Assembly (NCBI RefSeq): GCF_947495285.1
Contig: NZ_CANLXZ010000029.1
Location: 1 to 44,264 of the forward strand
Origin: an uncultured Nonlabens sp.
GTDB lineage: Bacteria > Bacteroidota > Bacteroidia > Flavobacteriales > Flavobacteriaceae
DNA length: 44,264 bases
Direction of reading: 5' to 3'
Shown piece by piece: positions 16,963 to 24,486 of the stretch. Within the stretch, counting starts at the first letter, position 1; each line of letters starts with the position of its first letter. The translations under genes and the position numbers were made by a program. The notes under the pieces were generated by a model. The model saw nothing but the letters and a program-made list of their open reading frames with translations, searched no databases and was not told the origin of the DNA.

Positions 16963-17493
16963 ATGAAAAAAGTCATTTTTGCACTAGTACTACTAGTAAC
17001 TTTAAGCTCTTGCCAGCAAAAACAAACAGCACAAACGTTTATTGGAGAAGAACTGAAAACTATGGAAGATAGAAAAGCATTTCTTCAAGAGGTGTTTGAA
17101 TCTGACCAGGCGGTTAGAGAAGGTCTATCTGAAACTGAATTAAGTGAAAAAGCCTACTATCATAGAATGAATGAAGCAGATGCTGTTAACTTATCTAAAA
17201 TCAAATGGTATCTAGATAACTATGAGTACCCAAGTAAAAACGTGTTCAATGAATCTCAATCTAGGGTTCCTGCCTTAGTAGTTCATCATTCTTCTGAGCC
17301 TAATATTAGAAGAAAAATGTATCCTAAATTTAAGACTGCTTATGATGAAAAATATCTGGATCCAGATTTTTTTGCTCTTTATCTAGGGAGACTTTTTGAA
17401 ATCGAAAACGATACATATTTTAGAATGCAAAGTCCTTATAGGTTGGAAGATCAAATATCGACTCTTATCGATACTTTACAATTAAATAAATAA
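16963..17493 (+). CDS. Lipoprotein, DUF6624-like (176 aa)
   Basis: The frame opens earlier (GTG 16915), but that start lies inside the hflX terminator, so I place the start at 16963: MKKVIFALVLLVTLSSC is a textbook lipoprotein signal with lipidated Cys17. A further ATG at 16948 is possible. The mature part has a pattern like DUF6624 proteins: DQAVREGL near the N-terminus, a central VVHHSSEPNIRRKMYPKFK where the family has a His-centred motif, and ALYLGRLFEIEND...FRMQSPYR at the end. The family assignment is by eye and the function is unknown. Confidence 0.75.
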   Translation: MKKVIFALVLLVTLSSCQQKQTAQTFIGEELKTMEDRKAFLQEVFESDQAVREGLSETELSEKAYYHRMNEADAVNLSKIKWYLDNYEYPSKNVFNESQSRVPALVVHHSSEPNIRRKMYPKFKTAYDEKYLDPDFFALYLGRLFEIENDTYFRMQSPYRLEDQISTLIDTLQLNK

Positions 17494-17613
17494 ACTGTAA
17501 GCCTCTGGAGAATAGTGCAGTATTCACTATACCATTTTAGATAGTAGCAATTGATAAAATCACCGTCGTTTTCCTTAACTTTAAAACCTAGGGGAAATAC
17601 TTAATATAATTGA

Positions 17614-18855
17614 ATGACTGACGACGTTGCAATAGATCAAAAGGCACTTTTAGAACCTTTTCCATACCATAAAAAACTAAGAGACCATTTAAAAAGTCGC
17701 AAGAAAACCTGGCAATGGTTTAAAGACGAGAAGATTAAAGCACAACAAGTAGAATCTTTTAAAAAGAACCTGCTCAAAAACACATACCGTCTAGATCTAG
17801 ATAGTCATGCAAATTTATATCGTGTGTCTGACGCTATTTGTAAAGACCTAAATATCGATGCACAAGTCACTTTCTATCAAGAGAACAACAGTCTACAAGT
17901 AAATGCTAGCATTTCAATAATTGAGAGAGAAGCGCATATTGTTTTTTCTGGTAATGTTTTACAGTTGTTAGATGATAAACAGTTAAAGGCCTTAATAGCT
18001 CACGAGCTCTCGCACTACCTTTTCTTTAAAATAGAAGATGGTGATTATGAGGTGACACAACGTATAGTTCTCGCCCTAGCAAACGACTCTCGTAGTGAGG
18101 ACAGCATCATAGAAACAGCGCGTATTTTTCAACTGTACTTAGAGCTTTTTTGTGATACAGGTGCATTTAAATCCTGTAAAGAACACTACACGGTTATACA
18201 AATGCTCATCAAATTAAATACCGGACTGGCAGATGTTAATGCACAAAGTTACCTGGACCAGGCCAAAGAAATTATAAGTCAGGAAGATGAATCTACTAAC
18301 CAACAAACGCATCCAGAATCCTACTTGCGCAGTATTGCTCTAGATTTAAAAGCGCGTAATTCTAAAGATTATGAAGAAGAACTACACAAGTTAATAGAAG
18401 GGAAGTGGGATATCAATAGCCTAGATATTTTTGAACAAGAAGAGACTCGAGCACTAACCTCTGACTTTATACAGCTTATTTTAAGGCCTCAATGGATCAA
18501 TTCTAATGCTGTGATGAATCTAGCACAACAGTTTTTTCCAGACTTTAATAGAAGTGAAAAGATAGATACGAGTTCGCTTTCGCGAAAGCTGAAACACACC
18601 ACACCTAGTACTAAGAGTTATTTATGTTATCTCTTATTGGACTTTGCTAGAATAGATAGCGCACTAGAAAAATTACCGCTCGCGCATACTTTGGAAGTGT
18701 CAGAATTATTAGAGTTAAAAGAAGATTACGAGCGTATTCTAAGAAAAGAGTTAAAACTGACTATTAGAGATTTCAAGAAATTAAAGGAAGAGGCTATGAA
18801 TGATTTGAGCCGTGTAACCGAGAACCCAGATAGCAGTATTTACGACAATGAGTGA
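17614..18855 (+). CDS. M48-like zinc metallopeptidase, partner of the WGR helicase
   Basis: A 413-residue soluble protein. The peptidase core shows ALIAHELSHYLF with the HExxH zinc motif at 130-134 and a downstream glutamate in LELFCDTGAF (Glu177, Asp181), the spacing used by M48 (Ste24/HtpX-like) gluzincins. Unlike HtpX it has no membrane span or signal peptide, so it should act in the cytoplasm. The C-terminal 230 residues are helical and charged, without known motif. The stop overlaps the start of the giant helicase gene by 8 bases, indicating tight co-translation; the two are almost surely one system. A palindrome copy at 18576-18589 encodes LSRK. Targets are unknown. Confidence 0.8.
   Translation: MTDDVAIDQKALLEPFPYHKKLRDHLKSRKKTWQWFKDEKIKAQQVESFKKNLLKNTYRLDLDSHANLYRVSDAICKDLNIDAQVTFYQENNSLQVNASISIIEREAHIVFSGNVLQLLDDKQLKALIAHELSHYLFFKIEDGDYEVTQRIVLALANDSRSEDSIIETARIFQLYLELFCDTGAFKSCKEHYTVIQMLIKLNTGLADVNAQSYLDQAKEIISQEDESTNQQTHPESYLRSIALDLKARNSKDYEEELHKLIEGKWDINSLDIFEQEETRALTSDFIQLILRPQWINSNAVMNLAQQFFPDFNRSEKIDTSSLSRKLKHTTPSTKSYLCYLLLDFARIDSALEKLPLAHTLEVSELLELKEDYERILRKELKLTIRDFKKLKEEAMNDLSRVTENPDSSIYDNE
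18576..18589. repeat. Iterated palindrome core GCTTTCGCGAAAGC (inside the M48 gene)
   Basis: Exact 14-bp core; reading frame gives S-LSRK-L, a different frame from the AFAKA copies. Confidence 0.9.
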
Positions 18856-21800
18856 TTATAAAGCAAGTTTTTTCAGTCTGCTAGATGAGGTCAAAGAACA
18901 TGGAGGCAGCACGACACCAGATTTTATAGCTAGAGTATTACCCCTTTTAGAAAAAGCACATTTTCTTAGAGCGCGCAATCTAGTTTTAGGTATTTATTCT
19001 ATCGATTCCATTGATTATAACGGTCGCATACTGGTAACAGAATCTGAAGGGAGAAATTTTACTCAATCTGCTAAAATATTTAAGAAGCCTAAACAACGTT
19101 ATGCGGTTGAGGTAAGTGTAAATTATAAAGAGGTAAGTTCTCTCGATCCATTAGATGTTCCAGATGATTATGGTAATAGACTTTATGATCATGATGCGAT
19201 TCATAAAGATCTGGATGTACCTATTTCAAAACCGGTCTATTTACCACATTATAAAACCTGGGATTTTGAAACCGGTCATTACGATCCTATTACCGAGATT
19301 TTTACATTAGGTTTTATACTAGCTAGTGTAGCCTACGGTATCGATTTTAGAGATGTAGAAGAGTTAGAGCGTTTTGTAGAAAACAGAGAGCGACTTTATT
19401 TTTATAATAAAAACTTGCACCCTACTATACATCATGTAATTAGGGAGATGACACCACTTTATAGAGAAGATCGTGCGCCTAGTCTAGAAGAAATAATAGC
19501 AAAGCTTAAAAATTATCGTGATTTTAATCCAGAAAACTATGTAGATCTTACCGATACAGAAGGTTTTAGAAATCTGAATCTGTCAGATCGTGGTAGTTAT
19601 ATTCTAGATAAATTAAAACGCAGACTCTTTGATATCTCTAGAAGAAATAAATTACTCTATTTTAATGATCGAGGTGGTTTTTTAAACCTTACAGAGTCCT
19701 CTGTACCTATGTTGTTGGACTATAAAAATATCAATGAGAAAGATTTAATATTTTGGAATAGTCATATAGAGACTCAATTTATAAGCAAGAAAAAGATAAA
19801 TCTTAACCGTTATCTAGACATAGATCAAAATAGATTTTTATCTCCAGCACTTAATAAAGTACGATTAGAAGCGCGCAAGAGTAAGAACGAGTACGGTTTT
19901 GACCAGTTGCGTGTTGTAGTCGCTTTTTTACATTGGTATAATTTTAAAGAAAGCGCAGAGGAGCGTATAACCTCGCCACTTTTATTACTGCCAGTTTCTA
20001 TCACAAAAAAGAAAGGGATAAAAGATAAGTATGAATTAACGGTAAATGATACAGAGGCCGAGGTAAATCCCGTCTTAAGTTATTACCTCAAGGATCTTTA
20101 TGACATAGATTTGCCAGATTTTGTAAATCTAGAAACGAGCAGCATAGAAGAGCTGGTACAAAGCATAAAAAACCAAATCTCTCTAGGTGGTACAGGAATA
20201 GATTTACAATGGCGCGATAAGCCTAAAATACAGCTCATACATAAAATTGCAAAACGCAATTTTAAACTTAAAAAGCGTAAACTCAATAACCGTAATTCTG
20301 GTTTAAGCACTCGCAGTTATGACTATTCTTATGATGCAGAAAATGTAAAACCGTTAGGTCTCGCAATTTTCAACAATCTAATTGCCAAAAAACACAACCA
20401 GTTAGAATACATCATTAACGAAGACATTAATCCCTACACAGATCTTGCTGTTGCAGAGCGCAGGCGCAGTTTTTACCATACCGATAACGACGGAGAGGTG
20501 AATCCGCTAGTGTGGGAAGTGGATACTTGCAACATGACTCTAGGTAATTTTAAATACCGTAAAATGAGTCTGGTGCGTGATTATTCTGAGATCTTAAAAG
20601 CAGATATTAAAGATGATGTTTTTGATGAGCTCTTCAGCGATCAGCCTAAAAACATTAATCTAGACGCTTATAAAAAAACCAGTCTAGAAGAACTGTATCC
20701 CATTATACAGTCCGACCCAACGCAATCGCAAGCGGTTTTAAAAGCACGATCTGGCGAGAATTACATCATTCAAGGACCACCAGGAACAGGTAAATCACAA
20801 ACGATTACTAATCTCATAGCAGACTATGTGGCGAGAGATAAAAAAGTGCTTTTCGTTTGTGAAAAGCGTGCGGCATTAGATGTTGTTTTTCACCGTTTAA
20901 AAAATAAAAAATTAGATGAATTGTGTTGCTTAATTCACGATTCTCAAACCGATAAAAAAGCTTTTATCATGAACCTCAAAGATACGTATGAGGCTTTCAT
21001 GAAAAAGAATATGAATACGAGCACGCTTTCGCGAAAGCGAGATAAAACCATCCAAGAAATAGAGACACATCTAGGTAAACTAGAAAAGTTTCATGTAAAT
21101 ATGCGAGACGGTGAGCCGCCTTTATACGATTTATACCAAGTACTGATCGCTTATTATCAAGAAAAGGAAATGCTCTCAGATCAAGAGTTGGTCTATGTGC
21201 CGTTTTATAAAGAATGGGCAGAGAACGAAACTTGGATCACAGAATTTATAGCACAGGTAAAACTTAATGATCACGGTAGTTCTATTGCAAACTATGCTTT
21301 AAATGGAGTGGCGATAGAAATATTAGAAGCTTCTAATGTTAAAGGAGAGGTTCTTGAGAAGATAGAAAAAGCAACAGATGGATTAGATGCCTTGGTAGAA
21401 CTGTTAGATCAACAAGAGGTTGAGGTAAAAGAACAATCTATAGAGGCGTGGCATCAAGAATTTGATTTTGCAGAGAAAGTAGCGAGAATAGTAGAGCGGG
21501 ATTCTTTAGGGGTTTTTGATAAAAAAACTATCGCTGCGTCAGAGTTAGATAACCTGAATAGAAAATTAGAGAAACAAAGAAGGCTGCACGAGCGACTTAT
21601 AGAAGAGAATGAAAACTGGACTCAAAAATTTGATGATACAGACGCAAAGATAGCTCTCCATAAATGGGAAAAGCTAGACGGTAGTTTCTTTAAATTTTTA
21701 AATCCGGGCTGGTATAAATTAAAAGGACAGGTAAAAGCTTCTTATAATTTTAATGCGCACCAGATAAAACCAGAAATATGTAATGTTCTTAAATCGCTTA

Positions 21801-24340
21801 ATGAAGAGTATGATGCGTTAGAGCAATTAGAGTTGCAAAGAGAAGAGGCAGCACAAAGATTCGGTCTTACTAATTTTGTAACAGATTATCAGTGGATTCA
21901 AGAGCAGCAAGATAATCCAGATCCTATTATTAAGGTCTGGACGACTAAAGATCATACTTCTTACGTGCGTTCTTTATTAAGTTTTAAATCTCAATTTGAT
22001 GAGTTATATAGTCATCTAGATGGTCTGTTCTCTAATCATGGAGCACAAACGCTATCGCAAATGGAAGACCAATTGCAGCGTGGAAGAGCCGCTGTACATA
22101 CCCTAGGTTTATTTGCTCCTTATATAGAGCAACTTCATGGGTTGAGTCCAGAGATGCAACAGAATCTACGCACTAGAGACTGGAGTACAGATGATATTGC
22201 TTTTCACACCGCATATAAATCTGTAAAAGAGGTTTATGAAAAGGATCCTGTTTTTTCTCAATCTAGTGAAGACGGTTTAGGAAATTCTGTGCGTAAGATA
22301 AGCTCGCTATTAGATAGTTATTACGATTCTAATGTCGCATTTATACGTTCTAAGATTAGAGATAAATTCTTAAATAAAGTCCGTATTACAGAGTCTGTGG
22401 CTGCACAGTTAACAGAAGAAGAGAAAGTTCTTAAAAAGGAATACAACGCATCGCGCAGGATTCTAGAAAACGAATTCGGTAAAAGCATGCGTTATAAATC
22501 TATACGTGAACTTGCGACTGGAGATGCACAAGATATTATGACTACACTTAAACCAGTGTGGTTAATGAGTCCGCTTAGTGTTAGTGACTCTATGCCTATT
22601 GATACTTCTATCTTTGATGTTGTTATTTATGACGAGGCATCTCAAATAACGGTAGAAGAAGGTGTTCCTTCACTTTTCAGAACTCATCAAACTATCATTG
22701 TAGGAGATGAAATGCAAATGCCGCCTACTAATTTTTTTAGTACAAATGTTACCGATCAAGAAGAAGACGAAGAAGAAACAGAAGAAAAGATAGGTATAAG
22801 TCTCGATGCAGATAGTTTATTGAATCAAGGAGCTCGTAAATTAAGTTCTGTAATGTTAGGCTGGCATTACCGCAGCCGTCGTGAGAGTTTAATAAGTTTT
22901 AGTAATGCCGCATTTTATAAAAGAAACCTCCTTACTATACCAGACAGTCGCATACCTAATGCTGGTGTTGAGCCGCTAGCGCCTATAATAGATCCAGATC
23001 AAGAGATCGATTATAAAGATGTTTTGAGCCGCAGCATTAGTTACCATTATATGGAAAATGCTATTTACCATAAACGTACTAATAAAGATGAGGCTGCTTA
23101 TATCGCAAACTTAGTCCGTACTTTTTTAATGAATGATATTAAAAAAAGCATAGGTATTGTAGCTTTTTCTATGGATCAACAAAGTGAGATAGAAAGTGCT
23201 CTGGATAAACTAGCGTTAGAAGATCCTCAATTCGGTATACAATTAGAAGAAGAATACCAGCGTACAGAAGAAGATCAATTCATAGGTTTATTTGTCAAAA
23301 ACCTAGAAAATGTTCAGGGTGATGAGCGTGATATAATTATCATGAGTATTTGTTATGGGTTTAATAACCAGGGCAAGATGTTTATGAACTTTGGGCCTAT
23401 TAATAGACGTGGTGGTGAGAAGAGGCTTAATGTTATCTTTTCAAGAGCAAAACAAAATATGATGATCGTCTCTTCTATCCAGGCAGAAAACATCAAAAAT
23501 GATTATAATGAAGGAGCAAATTACTTTAAGAAGTTCTTAAAGTATGCAAAACATATATCTGATGGTCAGTTAATGGCGGCCAATTCTGTGCTCGATAGTT
23601 TACATGCTCACGAAGATGAAGCAGAGAAAACTAAACGTCTGCCTATTATTAATCAGTTGAAAGAAAAGCTGGAGGCAAAAGGTTATACAATAGACGATGC
23701 CGTTGGTCAATCTCATTTTAAATGTGATATCGCTGTGCGCGAAAACGAGGCGACTTCTTACAAACTTGCCATATTAATAGACCGTTCTACTCATTATGCA
23801 ACTGATAATATCCTGGAGCAATACTGTCAGAAACCAGATGTGCTAAGAGCATTCGGCTGGAAACTACAACATGTTTATAGCAAAGACTGGTTAGAGCAGC
23901 CAGAACGTGTGATGGAAAAAATCATGCAAAGGTTAGAAAGTGATCTTGAACTCGAAACGGAACTTGAACTTGAAAATGAAGTTGAAAACGAATCAGAGAA
24001 TCTTATTGAAGAGCAGATTTTATCTACTGTAAATGAAGAATTACTAGATTCAAAACTTCAGGGCCTGAAAGATCTATTAGAACTTGATGAGGATTTGAAA
24101 CCTAAAAAAGAAGAAAAATCTAGCAGCGATTTAATCTTTAAACGTTATGAATATGTAGAAGGTTCTAGTAATAAGTTTTGGGAAATTTCTGTAGATGGAT
24201 TAGATATAATTACTAGATATGGTCGCATAGGTAATAAAGCTCAGGAAAATAGAAAAACCTTTGAAGATCAAGTATCAGTTCTTAAAGAAGAAATGCGATT
24301 AATAGGAGTGAAGACTCGCAAGGGATACCGACTGGTTTAG
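18848..24340 (+). CDS. Giant DUF4011 SF1 helicase with WGR tail
   Basis: 1830 residues. (a) 1-240: the end looks like a protein-kinase C-lobe (YDPITEIFTLGFILASVAYG, then REDRAPSLEEIIAKL), but without a visible catalytic HRD/DFG, so a pseudokinase at best. (b) About 250-600: DUF4011 (KLKRRLFDISRRNKLLYF). (c) SF1 helicase: Walker A QGPPGTGKSQ (642-651), long coiled insert, DEAS (1262-1265), GWHYRSRRE (from 1338), VQGDERD (1489-1495), FSRAKQ near 1530. (d) 1612-1690: a Vsr/MTES_1575-like nuclease fold (VGQSHFKCDIAV, then FGWKLQHVYSKDW). (e) Acidic Glu/Leu linker about 1700-1730. (f) WGR domain 1764-1830 (SSNKFWEI, RYGRIGN, KGYRL). DUF4011-helicase-nuclease proteins are known in phage defence islands (the hhe type); WGR is a DNA/NAD-linked module. 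Overlaps the M48 gene by 8 bases. Confidence 0.85.
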   Translation: MSDYKASFFSLLDEVKEHGGSTTPDFIARVLPLLEKAHFLRARNLVLGIYSIDSIDYNGRILVTESEGRNFTQSAKIFKKPKQRYAVEVSVNYKEVSSLDPLDVPDDYGNRLYDHDAIHKDLDVPISKPVYLPHYKTWDFETGHYDPITEIFTLGFILASVAYGIDFRDVEELERFVENRERLYFYNKNLHPTIHHVIREMTPLYREDRAPSLEEIIAKLKNYRDFNPENYVDLTDTEGFRNLNLSDRGSYILDKLKRRLFDISRRNKLLYFNDRGGFLNLTESSVPMLLDYKNINEKDLIFWNSHIETQFISKKKINLNRYLDIDQNRFLSPALNKVRLEARKSKNEYGFDQLRVVVAFLHWYNFKESAEERITSPLLLLPVSITKKKGIKDKYELTVNDTEAEVNPVLSYYLKDLYDIDLPDFVNLETSSIEELVQSIKNQISLGGTGIDLQWRDKPKIQLIHKIAKRNFKLKKRKLNNRNSGLSTRSYDYSYDAENVKPLGLAIFNNLIAKKHNQLEYIINEDINPYTDLAVAERRRSFYHTDNDGEVNPLVWEVDTCNMTLGNFKYRKMSLVRDYSEILKADIKDDVFDELFSDQPKNINLDAYKKTSLEELYPIIQSDPTQSQAVLKARSGENYIIQGPPGTGKSQTITNLIADYVARDKKVLFVCEKRAALDVVFHRLKNKKLDELCCLIHDSQTDKKAFIMNLKDTYEAFMKKNMNTSTLSRKRDKTIQEIETHLGKLEKFHVNMRDGEPPLYDLYQVLIAYYQEKEMLSDQELVYVPFYKEWAENETWITEFIAQVKLNDHGSSIANYALNGVAIEILEASNVKGEVLEKIEKATDGLDALVELLDQQEVEVKEQSIEAWHQEFDFAEKVARIVERDSLGVFDKKTIAASELDNLNRKLEKQRRLHERLIEENENWTQKFDDTDAKIALHKWEKLDGSFFKFLNPGWYKLKGQVKASYNFNAHQIKPEICNVLKSLNEEYDALEQLELQREEAAQRFGLTNFVTDYQWIQEQQDNPDPIIKVWTTKDHTSYVRSLLSFKSQFDELYSHLDGLFSNHGAQTLSQMEDQLQRGRAAVHTLGLFAPYIEQLHGLSPEMQQNLRTRDWSTDDIAFHTAYKSVKEVYEKDPVFSQSSEDGLGNSVRKISSLLDSYYDSNVAFIRSKIRDKFLNKVRITESVAAQLTEEEKVLKKEYNASRRILENEFGKSMRYKSIRELATGDAQDIMTTLKPVWLMSPLSVSDSMPIDTSIFDVVIYDEASQITVEEGVPSLFRTHQTIIVGDEMQMPPTNFFSTNVTDQEEDEEETEEKIGISLDADSLLNQGARKLSSVMLGWHYRSRRESLISFSNAAFYKRNLLTIPDSRIPNAGVEPLAPIIDPDQEIDYKDVLSRSISYHYMENAIYHKRTNKDEAAYIANLVRTFLMNDIKKSIGIVAFSMDQQSEIESALDKLALEDPQFGIQLEEEYQRTEEDQFIGLFVKNLENVQGDERDIIIMSICYGFNNQGKMFMNFGPINRRGGEKRLNVIFSRAKQNMMIVSSIQAENIKNDYNEGANYFKKFLKYAKHISDGQLMAANSVLDSLHAHEDEAEKTKRLPIINQLKEKLEAKGYTIDDAVGQSHFKCDIAVRENEATSYKLAILIDRSTHYATDNILEQYCQKPDVLRAFGWKLQHVYSKDWLEQPERVMEKIMQRLESDLELETELELENEVENESENLIEEQILSTVNEELLDSKLQGLKDLLELDEDLKPKKEEKSSSDLIFKRYEYVEGSSNKFWEISVDGLDIITRYGRIGNKAQENRKTFEDQVSVLKEEMRLIGVKTRKGYRLV
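21024..21039. repeat. Iterated palindrome CGCTTTCGCGAAAGCG (inside the helicase gene)
   Basis: Perfect 16-bp copy in the coiled insert of the helicase; encodes T-LSRKR. Confidence 0.9.
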
Positions 24341-24358
24341 ATCTTTTATTCTTTTTTT

Positions 24359-24390
24359 CCATAAGGGTAGAATTAATTCTACCCTTATGG
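24359..24390. terminator. 32-bp perfect palindrome between convergent genes
   Basis: CCATAAGGGTAGAATT followed by its exact reverse complement, 18 bases after the helicase stop and facing the Lhr-type gene. A hairpin is certain. There is no T run on the 3' side for either strand (the T-rich stretch lies before it on the plus strand), so it is a bidirectional terminator only by position. Confidence 0.6.
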
Positions 24391-24486
24391 AATGATTATC
24401 TGCACTGCCTATGGAGGTAGATTTCTGATTTCAGGCTAGTTGTTGATCATTAACAATTCTAGCGAGTAACTTTAGGTTTAAATTTC

